Assembly (NCBI GenBank): GCA_964444795.1
Contig: CAYUIQ010000204.1
Coordinates: forward strand, 1-16,281
From: JABMRP01 sp964444795
Lineage (GTDB): Bacteria; Planctomycetota; Planctomycetia; Pirellulales; Thermoguttaceae
Reading direction: 5' to 3'
DNA: 16,281 bases
Part shown: one piece after another, positions 1 through 6,076 of the stretch
Position numbering within the stretch: the stretch's first letter is position 1
Layout of the letters: each line of letters begins with the position of its first letter
The notes under the pieces: generated by a model
Seen by the model: only the letters and a program-made list of their open reading frames with translations
Told to the model about the DNA's origin: nothing
Databases searched by the model: none
Made by a program: the position numbers and the translations under genes

Positions 1-90
1 ACGCTCGACCCCAGGCACCCATCAGTCTCGGTGTTACTGACTACTAGCAGCGGGCGAGAAAGAGGCCGGCCTGATCGGCCGGTGGCGGTG

Positions 91-127
91 GGCAAGAAAC
101 GAAACACGGGTGGAGGATCCACCCGTG
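91..127 (-). terminator. Rho-independent terminator of the PEP-CTERM gene
   Basis: A perfect 10-base inverted repeat (CACGGGTGGA at 105-114 and TCCACCCGTG at 118-127) has a 3-base spacer. Read on the minus strand it is followed by the T-rich stretch TTTCGTTTCTTG. It lies about 36 bases beyond the stop codon of the minus-strand gene ending at 164, which is where an intrinsic terminator is expected. A second, shorter dyad (CCGGCC at 66-71, GGCCGG at 77-82) lies further downstream, also followed by a T-rich stretch on the minus strand, and could act as a backup. I see no gene in positions 1-90. Confidence 0.7.
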
Positions 128-163
128 CGTCATGCTTCGTCAGTCTGTTTGCGTCGCTATCGC

Positions 164-1120
164 TCAGCGCGATCGACGTCGTCGCCAGACGAGGAATCCG
201 AACATCGCCAACCCGCAGAGCGCGAGACTGGACGGCTCCGGAACCCCCAAGGGACGCGTGCTATCAACAGCACCGCGGATGTGCAGCAGGTCGTAGCCAA
301 ACGACGTCGGCTCCAAATCCAACCCTTCCACCAATACGGATCGCACCGTGCCGTTGTAATTCCCCGAAATCGCCAAACCGGCCAGGTCGATACTCTCGTT
401 GCCCGAGCCATCGCTGGTGACGATGCCCAGGAGATCGAAATCCGACAGGGCGGACGTTCCAGAATCATACAGGCTTGAACTCACGTAAACCCGCGCTTGC
501 TCGGACTGGGAAAACGCCGAGGGTACGAACAGATCGTCGCCCGGGCCGTCGAAAACGACCTCGTCCAGGAAGTTCATGATGACCCAACTGTTCTCGCTCG
601 TGTCAGTCAGAGGTTCATCGGGGCCAATCCCAGGCAACGACAAGAAGTCGACAGGATTTGCCGGGGCAGGAATATACCAACCCTCAGACGGAGACGGGTT
701 GGACAGAATCTGAAACGAACCGTAGCTTATCTCAGGGCCGATTAAGACATCGAACTCGGGGAAGCCGCGTGTTTGGGAAGGAAGTGCGGCCAACGGCGGA
801 AGTAATCCGGGGCCGCCTGGATAAGTCGCCGGGTCCGCTAGATAGACCGGATAGGCTCCCTCGTTATAAGTGCCGACCTGCTGGTACCAACCGCCGTAAG
901 GCCCGGCCAAAGTCCCCTCCGGTATGGACACGTTCGTTCGCGATATACCACCGCCGTGGCCGCCGTCGTGAAACTCCGCCACTTCGTCGGCATACACATA
1001 CGCGGGCGCTGCTTGCGCCTCACTGGCGCCATAAGCCAAAAACACCATTCCAACCAGCATCGCCACGGATAGGCCGATCACCAGTTGCGAAGAAGTACCG
1101 CGGAAAGATGTCCGTTTCAT
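164..1120 (-). CDS. PEP-CTERM sorting-domain exported protein, function unknown
   Basis: This 318-residue protein is predicted to be exported and anchored or processed by an exosortase. It begins with a basic stretch and a hydrophobic segment (about residues 12-30), with a likely signal peptidase site after AQA at 35-37. It ends with a textbook PEP-CTERM tail: VPEP at 293-296, a hydrophobic stretch to about 312, then a basic RRRRSR end. The body between is rich in Gly, Ser, Pro and acidic residues and has very few Cys; I recognise no catalytic domain. The ATG at 1120 is preferred to the in-frame start at 1180 because it places the signal peptide at the N-terminus and follows a GGGGAT stretch. 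No exosortase gene is visible in the window. The family role (surface or biofilm-matrix attachment through exosortase/EpsH-type systems) is known; the role of this member is not. Confidence 0.85.
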   Translation of the reverse strand: MKRTSFRGTSSQLVIGLSVAMLVGMVFLAYGASEAQAAPAYVYADEVAEFHDGGHGGGISRTNVSIPEGTLAGPYGGWYQQVGTYNEGAYPVYLADPATYPGGPGLLPPLAALPSQTRGFPEFDVLIGPEISYGSFQILSNPSPSEGWYIPAPANPVDFLSLPGIGPDEPLTDTSENSWVIMNFLDEVVFDGPGDDLFVPSAFSQSEQARVYVSSSLYDSGTSALSDFDLLGIVTSDGSGNESIDLAGLAISGNYNGTVRSVLVEGLDLEPTSFGYDLLHIRGAVDSTRPLGVPEPSSLALCGLAMFGFLVWRRRRSR

Positions 1121-1503
1121 GGTCGAATCCCCGTATCGCGTCCTAAGTTGCCGTATGTTCCAATGGACCGAATCCGACATCTACAATACCAACAGTCAAG
1201 GCTCGCGTCCAGAAAAAAGCCGCCCCAGGGCAGAAAATCAGAAAAATTCCCACCGACCGCCACAACTCCTGGAATCGGTCCTTTACCACCAACCCCCCAC
1301 GAGAATTTACCCCCTGCCGAATGCGGCCGCCCGCAACTCCCGTATCTGGTGTCCGAGGCCGCGAGACGGCGATGTTCATTCTCCTGTTGTAAACAATTTC
1401 ACAATAGAGGTTTGCATCGATTCAAGGACGCGAAGCTTCCGGGCTTGCGTTACGACGCGGAAGCGTCGCAACGAGGATACTTAACATCTTACACTAACAC
1501 AAC
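1121..1503. other. Intergenic region between PEP-CTERM and membrane-protein genes
   Basis: This 383-base gap separates two minus-strand genes. It carries one strong stem-loop next to the upstream gene's stop codon (listed separately) and an AT-rich patch around 1380-1415. That patch includes a TTGT-AA-ACAA dyad and could lie near the promoter of the PEP-CTERM gene. On the minus strand there is also a TTGACT hexamer near 1200 without a convincing -10 partner. A 78-codon open frame on the minus strand (1143-1379) has no recognisable product and I do not call it. I found no GG-N10-GC (sigma-54) match on the minus strand here. Confidence 0.6.
1448..1473 (-). terminator. Strong stem-loop just after the GT-C-like gene
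   Basis: The arms CGACGC (1453-1458) and GCGTCG (1463-1468) enclose a GGAA loop. They extend by CGTT/AACG after a single mismatched pair, giving a 10-pair stem. It starts 31 bases past the stop codon of the minus-strand gene ending at 1504. No T tract follows on the minus strand, so it may be a transcript-end or mRNA-stabilising hairpin and not a classical intrinsic terminator. Confidence 0.45.
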
Positions 1504-3129
1504 TTACAACTTGCCATCCGCCCCGTTCGACGCCGTGGCCGGGAGAATCTCGATCAACGCTGCCTGGTCGTCGCGGTAGACGAGTTTGTACCGAGAGCCG
1601 GCGGCTAATACATCTTTCGGGGGGATTCCGTCGCCTGCCCGCAGCACCAGGTATCGGATCCCGTGACGGTCGGCCACTTGTTGCCAGCCGGCGTCGAGGC
1701 GGCGGATTCGGTGAAAATCCTGCCAGGTCGGCCCATCGACCAGGTGGACGTGGGAATAGACCATCGGTTCCAGCGCCCCGTGGGTCTGCCACGTCAGATA
1801 GTCGGCCCAATCCATCGGCGAGCAGAAGCGGCCGGTGAGGTTCCGCCCGGCGATCTCTTCGGCCAAACGATGGGGTGTTTCCTTTGTCATCACCGATTCC
1901 GCCCCGCGCGGCTTTCCGCCGGCCAGCCCGAAGATCGGCGGCGACCACAACAGGGCCAGCACGACGATCACCACGGCCGCGAACGTTCGCATGGGAGCCG
2001 GCGTCGTTTGTTCGTCCGGATTCTCGACGCGGGCCGGCCGAACCAAGACCCGGGCCGCGGCCGCATGGGGGGCGATCACCCAGGGCCACGCGATGGCCCA
2101 CCAGGCCAACATGCGAATGGCCGTCAAGCTCGCTAGTCCAAAGACCAACAGCAGGAGGATCTCGAAAGTCCAAACGCGTCGGGGGCTCCAGTACAAGACC
2201 AGGCAGGTCGCCGCCAGGGAAACGACGAACAGCACCCCGCTGAGGCTGTCCAGTGTCATGGCCCGCCATTCGGAAATACCCTCAAGCGCCGCATGACCGG
2301 AAAAGCCGAGCACGGCCGGGAGCAGTTTGACTCCGATCGGATTGAGACACGTCGCGCCGACGCCGAGGATCAGCGCCAGCCACGCGCGGCGCACCGAGCG
2401 ATCGCGGCAAGCGGCCGCCCAGTCGGGCTTTCGCCGCCCGACATCCCAGGTCGTGGCCAAGGCGTAACACCCCAATACGCCCAACCCGGTGACGAACGAG
2501 CCGTGGAGGTTTGCCCAGAGGGCCATCACCAGCGGCAGCCAGAGCAGCGGATCGCGCCGCGAGGCGAGCCTCGTCACCGCCCAGAGAACCAGGGGAAACG
2601 CGGCGATGCCAAAGAGTTGCGGCCGAATCGTCCCCGTCACGGGCAAGGCCAGCAAGTAGCCGGCCACCGCCGCGGCGGCTGCCGTGCCGAGCGAAACGCC
2701 CCGGCTGCGGACGGCGAGAATCAGACCGGCGGCCGAAACGGTCACCAGCATCGCGTGGGCCAGGACCAGACCTTCGGCGCCCAGCGACTCGTGCCAAAGA
2801 TAGCCCAGCACCTGACCCAGCCAGGGGACGTTCAGGAACGGAGCGTCTGTCGCCGCGTGGCGAAACGGATCGAACACCGGCAACGCGCCTTGCTGGACGA
2901 TCCAACGGCCGAAGCCGAGGTGTCCCCACAGGTCGCTATGGCCCAGCGGGTTGAAACTGGTGGCCAGAAAAACCGCACAGAGGACGACGACCGTCGCCAG
3001 CATACCCGGGGTAATCGCTGGAATCCGTTCGATCGGAATAACCGGCCTCAATACAATCCGGCCGCCACCGGGTGCCACCACGTCGACGGTGGGGCGGTCG
3101 ATCGACCGCGGAGTCTCTGAAGTGCTCAT
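1504..3129 (-). CDS. Polytopic membrane protein, GT-C glycosyltransferase-like
   Basis: This 541-residue integral membrane protein has an N-terminal cytoplasmic stretch of about 40 residues. A first membrane helix (about 42-58) is followed by a conserved-looking loop with SDLWGHLGFGRWIVQQGALP at 65-84 and then DPF. Many further hydrophobic helices follow, then a soluble C-terminal part of about 120 residues containing SPMDWADYLTWQ. A first-loop 'DLWxHL..GRWI...G..P..DPF' pattern, many helices and a C-terminal 'DWxxYL' segment are typical of the GT-C fold superfamily of lipid-linked-sugar transferases and their uncharacterised bacterial relatives. The sugar donor, acceptor and activity cannot be read from the sequence. 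The ATG at 3129 follows AGGA at a suitable distance. The gene starts 42 bases after the stop codon of the sigma-54 activator on the same strand, so the two may be cotranscribed. It could also be a non-enzymatic membrane protein of the same fold. Confidence 0.6.
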   Translation of the reverse strand: MSTSETPRSIDRPTVDVVAPGGGRIVLRPVIPIERIPAITPGMLATVVVLCAVFLATSFNPLGHSDLWGHLGFGRWIVQQGALPVFDPFRHAATDAPFLNVPWLGQVLGYLWHESLGAEGLVLAHAMLVTVSAAGLILAVRSRGVSLGTAAAAAVAGYLLALPVTGTIRPQLFGIAAFPLVLWAVTRLASRRDPLLWLPLVMALWANLHGSFVTGLGVLGCYALATTWDVGRRKPDWAAACRDRSVRRAWLALILGVGATCLNPIGVKLLPAVLGFSGHAALEGISEWRAMTLDSLSGVLFVVSLAATCLVLYWSPRRVWTFEILLLLVFGLASLTAIRMLAWWAIAWPWVIAPHAAAARVLVRPARVENPDEQTTPAPMRTFAAVVIVVLALLWSPPIFGLAGGKPRGAESVMTKETPHRLAEEIAGRNLTGRFCSPMDWADYLTWQTHGALEPMVYSHVHLVDGPTWQDFHRIRRLDAGWQQVADRHGIRYLVLRAGDGIPPKDVLAAGSRYKLVYRDDQAALIEILPATASNGADGKL

Positions 3130-3171
3130 CGAAATGGTGTCCTGTGGTTCGGAATTCCCCCCCTGTTACTG

Positions 3172-4554
3172 CTAGTTTAGCATTCCGAACTTCTTCATCT
3201 TGTTGTACAACGTCACCCGGCTGATCCCGAGTTCCTTGGCGGTCCGAGTGCGGTGGTCGTTGTGTTGCCGGAGCGACTCGGCGATAATTCGCCGCTCGAC
3301 CTGGTCGACGCGCTCCTCCAGGGTACACGGTTGGGGCTCGGCTTTTTCGGCAGGCGCGGGTTTCTCGGCCGGGTCGGAGCGGATCGAACTGGGAAGATCG
3401 CCAACGCGGAGCACGCCCCCGCGGCAATAGAGGACTGCCCGGCGGATCACGTTTTCCAACTCTCGGATGTTGCCCGGCCATCGGTACTGGCGCAGGGCGA
3501 GGAGGAATTCCGGTTCGAGATGTTCGAGCTGTATCCCGTGTGTCAGGCCGTGGGCGGCGGCGAATTTTCGGGCAAGAAACTCGATATCCAGCGGCCGCAA
3601 GTGCAGCGGCAGTAGGTGGAAACTCAGCGTGTTGAGCCGGTAGAACAGATCCATCCGAAACCGGTTCTGGCGAACGAGATCCTCCAGATCGATGTTCGAG
3701 GCGGCGATGAGCCGCACGTCGGACATACAGGTATCGTTGCTGCCCACCGGTTCGTACTCGCCCGTTTCGATCACCCGCAGCAGCTTGGCCTGTTGCTCGG
3801 GGGCCAGCACGTCGATTTCGTCCAGGAGAAGGGTTCCGCCGGCCGCCGCGGCAAACTTGCCTTCCTTGTTGCGATCGGCGCCGGTAAACGCCCCTTTGAC
3901 GTAGCCAAAAAGCTCGCTCTCGATCAGATCGGGTGGAAGCGCCCCACAGGCTACCGTCAGACAGCGTTGCTGATAACGTTCGGACAGCTCGTGAATCAGC
4001 TTCGCCAGATAGGTCTTGCCGGAGCCGGTTTCGCCGATCAGCAACACCGTAACATCATGTGCCGCAGCCACTTTCAGCTCGTCGAGCATTCCGAAGAGTT
4101 CCGGTGTGAACGTAACCAGCGATCGCGTTTTTCCGTGGAGTATGCGGTGGGGATACCTGCTGAATCGTTCGGGCATCCCCAGGGTCGGTGGTGTTGTGCC
4201 TCCCCGCAGGATGTAGTTCAGGCGGTCCAGATCCAACGGAACCGGCAAACACTCCTCCATCTGCTCGCTGGCCTGGCGGCGAAACTCGTCTGGACAGTCC
4301 TGGTCGACCACTCCATAGACGGGCACTTCATGGGTGGCCGCGCGAAGCTCTTGGAGAAACTCCTGAACCGTGTGCCCGTTCAGATTGCTTCTGCTGAGGT
4401 GTGCCAATACAGCCCGGACCGGCTCCTTCTCGAGACGGTCCCGTGCCTTCTCCAGCGATCCGCCCACGACGAGTCGGAATTGCTCGGCAAACTGCGCGCG
4501 AAGCTGCTGGACAAAATTGCTGTCACCACTGAGAATCAACAGGCCGTCAGTCAT
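3172..4554 (-). CDS. Sigma-54-dependent transcription activator with degenerate receiver
   Basis: This 460-residue enhancer-binding protein is expected to remodel sigma-54 RNA polymerase by ATP hydrolysis. A receiver-like domain (about 1-118) comes first. The AAA+ domain follows, with Walker A GETGSGKT at 174-181, the sigma-54 contact loop GAFTGA at 221-226, Walker B TLLLDEID at 241-248, an Arg-rich FRMDLFYRL at 299-307 and sensor II region WPGNIRELENVI at 359-370. A Fis-type helix-turn-helix (about 425-457) ends the protein. All ATPase and sigma-54 contact elements look intact. The receiver does not: aligned to the usual fold, the phospho-accepting Asp is His52, the switch Thr/Ser is Val83, the conserved Lys is Val105, and the acidic pair after strand 1 is Ser9-Gly10. 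Activity is therefore unlikely to be set by phosphorylation. I chose the ATG at 4554 over the upstream in-frame start at 4740 because the domain begins at once and AAGGGA precedes it. The gene is divergent from the small secreted protein at 5135. Confidence 0.92.
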   Translation of the reverse strand: MTDGLLILSGDSNFVQQLRAQFAEQFRLVVGGSLEKARDRLEKEPVRAVLAHLSRSNLNGHTVQEFLQELRAATHEVPVYGVVDQDCPDEFRRQASEQMEECLPVPLDLDRLNYILRGGTTPPTLGMPERFSRYPHRILHGKTRSLVTFTPELFGMLDELKVAAAHDVTVLLIGETGSGKTYLAKLIHELSERYQQRCLTVACGALPPDLIESELFGYVKGAFTGADRNKEGKFAAAAGGTLLLDEIDVLAPEQQAKLLRVIETGEYEPVGSNDTCMSDVRLIAASNIDLEDLVRQNRFRMDLFYRLNTLSFHLLPLHLRPLDIEFLARKFAAAHGLTHGIQLEHLEPEFLLALRQYRWPGNIRELENVIRRAVLYCRGGVLRVGDLPSSIRSDPAEKPAPAEKAEPQPCTLEERVDQVERRIIAESLRQHNDHRTRTAKELGISRVTLYNKMKKFGMLN

Positions 4555-4796
4555 CTGAAGAGTCCCTTGTATGGGGTGCTTGAAAGAACTAGTCGGGGAG
4601 TTATTGCTCGCTCTTAAGTAGGGCAACTCACTCGCTTTGGTCCAGATTCTCACCCACCGTCGCCAAAAACTGGTCGCTAAGACTGCTTGACTCAAACGCC
4701 CGCTCGTTGAGCCCAAGACGCGGCTCAGTTCGGCTTGCACAACGCATAGTACCCAGTCTAGTCAAAATACCTAAACTAACAAGTGTTAATTTGGCT

Positions 4797-4818
4797 TTGC
4801 GACCGAAAATAGTCGCAA
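4797..4818. promoter_or_regulatory. Perfect 7-base dyad, possible operator
   Basis: TTGCGAC (4797-4803) and GTCGCAA (4812-4818) form a perfect inverted repeat around an 8-base AT-rich spacer. Dyad centres are about 15 bases apart. No T run follows on either strand, so it does not look like a terminator. The right arm overlaps the -12 element of the minus-strand sigma-54-like match. A DNA-binding protein sitting here could block that promoter; this role is inferred. Confidence 0.4.
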
Positions 4819-4829
4819 CATGAGCGCCA
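4814..4829 (-). promoter_or_regulatory. Putative sigma-54 promoter facing the activator gene
   Basis: On the minus strand TGGCGCTCATGTTGCG matches the -24/-12 consensus TGGCACR-N4-TTGCW at 9 of 12 defined positions, including both invariant GG and GC pairs at the correct 10-base spacing. Transcription would start near 4803 and give a leader of about 250 bases before the activator's ATG at 4554. Such a site would imply autoregulation of the activator. It is a pattern match only, and GC-rich DNA gives chance hits. Confidence 0.35.
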
Positions 4830-4841
4830 ACAGGTGTTTAC

Positions 4842-4856
4842 GACTGAAAAACAGTC
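4842..4856. promoter_or_regulatory. Small dyad between the divergent sigma-54-like sites
   Basis: GACTG-AAAAA-CAGTC is a perfect 5-base inverted repeat around an A5 spacer. It sits midway between the two divergent -24/-12 matches (4814-4829 and 4865-4880). It could be a protein-binding half-site pair. It is too short and too lone to assign to a regulator. Confidence 0.25.
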
Positions 4857-4864
4857 CGGGTGGG

Positions 4865-4880
4865 TGGTTTAGGTGTTGCC
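4865..4880 (+). promoter_or_regulatory. Putative sigma-54 promoter facing the small secreted protein
   Basis: TGGTTTAGGTGTTGCC matches the -24/-12 consensus at 8 of 12 defined positions, with TGG, the purine at position 7 and TTGC all present and correctly spaced. A start near 4891 would give a leader of about 244 bases before the ATG at 5135. Confidence 0.3.
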
Positions 4881-4984
4881 CGCAGAACTGTGCTAAGTTT
4901 TGCCTTCGTGTGGATCCGACTTGACTGACTGTTTCCCGCGTGCCGATGAACCATACTGAGACATGGCGATTTTCGCTGCGCCAC

Positions 4985-5000
4985 GGGTGCCCGGATTGCT
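4985..5000 (+). promoter_or_regulatory. Second sigma-54-like match upstream of the small secreted protein
   Basis: GGGTGCCCGGATTGCT has GG and GC at the sigma-54 spacing, plus the C at position 6, TTGC and the final T. This is 8 of 12 defined positions, but the leading T of the -24 element is missing. It lies closer to the gene at 5135 (leader about 124 bases). It is a weaker alternative to the site at 4865. Confidence 0.2.
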
Positions 5001-5134
5001 TCCGGTCCTCGTGGATCGGGAAGCCGCGGCCGCGGGACGTCGCGAGGGGAACGCATTTCAAACCAAGAACAATACGTATGGCGGGGGGAGAGCACCTCGC
5101 AAGACGTTGAACCGAAGTCCGGAGGGAATCATCC

Positions 5135-5632
5135 ATGCACGCGGCATTATTGACTCTGCTGGTCGTCGTCGGCCAGAATCAGGCCGATTTGGCACCCGTA
5201 GCCGAACACTCGATCACCGTGGCCGGCAATGCCAGCTATGTCCCATGCGAGGCTTGCAGTACGGGGCGATGCCGAGTCCACCGCCGACATCCGATGTACG
5301 AATATGTTCGCGATCAGTGGGGGCCCATGCCGCAAACGTGTTACGCTCCGCGATACGGCTGTTATCCGGGCAACGACCGCCACATGCATCGCTACCCGGC
5401 GTTTCACGGGACGTACTATCGCACACCCTACAACTACCGTAACGTGTTCGACTATCCGTGGCACGCGGCCCCACACGAGCCGGTTGGGTATTTCACGCGG
5501 GTCACGGAAGTTCCGATGGGAACGGAGACAGAATACGGGGCACCTACCGCGGCACCGTTTCCCGGCCAACCGCAGGTGGCCCCCCCCATGCCACCGACGC
5601 CGGCGCCCGCGGTGGGAATCGATCCTTCGTAG
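5135..5632 (+). CDS. Small exported Cys/His/Tyr/Pro-rich protein, function unknown
   Basis: This 165-residue protein begins with a short hydrophobic stretch (ALLTLLVVVG, 4-13) that may be a signal peptide. Five cysteines follow, at 38, 41, 46, 69 and 76, the first three as PCEACSTGRC. The middle part is dense in Tyr, His, Arg and Pro (for example YYRTPYNYRNVFDYPWH at 94-110). The C-terminal 35 residues are Pro/Ala-rich and probably disordered. The CxxC motif and about ten His suggest metal binding or disulfides, but I recognise no named family. Planctomycetes carry many short secreted proteins of this composition, which is a general impression and not a match. The start is well supported by GGAGG nine bases before the ATG. 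It is divergent from the sigma-54 activator and is a candidate target of it. Confidence 0.7.
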   Translation: MHAALLTLLVVVGQNQADLAPVAEHSITVAGNASYVPCEACSTGRCRVHRRHPMYEYVRDQWGPMPQTCYAPRYGCYPGNDRHMHRYPAFHGTYYRTPYNYRNVFDYPWHAAPHEPVGYFTRVTEVPMGTETEYGAPTAAPFPGQPQVAPPMPPTPAPAVGIDPS

Positions 5633-5643
5633 GGCGAACGACC

Positions 5644-5670
5644 AGGGGACGTTCACCGAGGGTCCCCTTT
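5644..5670 (+). terminator. Probable terminator of the small secreted protein gene
   Basis: AGGGGAC (5644-5650) and GTCCCCT (5662-5668) pair perfectly around an 11-base loop, with a short T run (three T) at the base of the stem. It lies 12 bases after the stop codon. The T tract is short, so termination may be partial. Confidence 0.5.
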
Positions 5671-5873
5671 CCGCCGCGGTACAAGGCACTGGCCGGACGG
5701 AGTGTCTCGCGCTACGCCATGCATTCTTCGCATCCTCCTTGCGGCCGGCGCGACACGGCCGGGTGGGCGTTGGCGGGCATCTGATCGTCTCCCCCGATCG
5801 ATTCGTGGCACGCTGTTCTTCCTTGCCACGTTTGGAAAAGCTCAAGAATCCGCCGCTCGTTTGGATCAACGGC

Positions 5874-5901
5874 TTGACAACGGCGGCCTGATGCGGAGAA
5901 T
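5874..5901 (+). promoter_or_regulatory. Candidate sigma-70-type promoter for the folK-panC-lgt cluster
   Basis: A perfect -35 hexamer TTGACA (5874-5879) is followed after 16 bases by GAGAAT (5896-5901), which matches TATAAT at four of six positions. It points toward folK, about 175 bases upstream of its chosen start. Planctomycete promoter rules are poorly known, so this is tentative. Confidence 0.35.
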
Positions 5902-6007
5902 GGCGTCACTCGCGTTGCCGAATCGTTCTTTTCCGCATTTCGTGATTCATCGCAAATGCTTTTGGGGGGGCGGCAAACACAAGGACTGACAACCGACGGC
6001 CCAAGCC

Positions 6008-6037
6008 GGGGCATGGATGCCCCTCCCAGTTTTTCTT
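6008..6037 (+). terminator. GGGGCAT dyad followed by a T run, possible leader terminator
   Basis: GGGGCAT-GG-ATGCCCC (6008-6023) is a perfect 7-base inverted repeat that can fold as a 6-pair stem with a TGGA loop. A TTTTT run begins about seven bases later. It sits between the candidate promoter and folK, so it may be an attenuator or the 3' end of an upstream transcript. The T run is further from the stem than usual. Confidence 0.35.
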
Positions 6038-6076
6038 GTCCCTTACCGCCACCACGACAGCATTTGCCTCTTCGCC

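Larger units (their letters stand above)
4555..5134. other. Divergent regulatory region between activator and small secreted protein
   Basis: The 580-base gap lies between the minus-strand activator and the plus-strand gene at 5135. It is locally more AT-rich (about 4760-4900) than its surroundings. It contains sigma-54-like -24/-12 matches facing each way, plus two dyads near 4797-4856 (each listed separately). Open frames crossing it on both strands (for example 116 codons on the minus strand, 4786-5136) show no recognisable protein features and I take them as chance. Confidence 0.65.
5671..6076. other. Intergenic region upstream of folK
   Basis: About 400 bases without a convincing gene. 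It holds a candidate promoter near 5874-5901, a run of seven G at about 5966-5972, and a perfect GGGGCAT/ATGCCCC dyad at 6008-6023. Open frames here on both strands (for example 100 codons on the minus strand, 5712-6014) lack recognisable protein features. Confidence 0.55.

Noticed and set aside
1143..1379. 78-codon minus-strand frame in the gap upstream of the PEP-CTERM gene, with AGGAG close to its ATG
   Set aside because: The AGGAG is only one base from the ATG, too close to work well, and the product has no recognisable features.
2293..4617. Plus-strand open frames (275 codons at 2293-3120 and 333 codons at 3616-4617) antisense to the membrane protein and the sigma-54 activator
   Set aside because: The opposite strand encodes a polytopic membrane protein and intact AAA+ motifs; the plus-strand products resemble nothing and have no ribosome site.
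4786..5136. 116-codon minus-strand frame in the divergent regulatory region
   Set aside because: No ribosome site, no domain, and it overlaps the small secreted gene's start and the regulatory elements.
5712..6014. 100-codon minus-strand frame upstream of folK
   Set aside because: No supporting start signal or protein feature.
6017..6076. Upstream ATG for folK adding 20 residues
   Set aside because: The ATG is inside a perfect dyad and the added residues are not part of the HPPK fold, which begins right at 6077.
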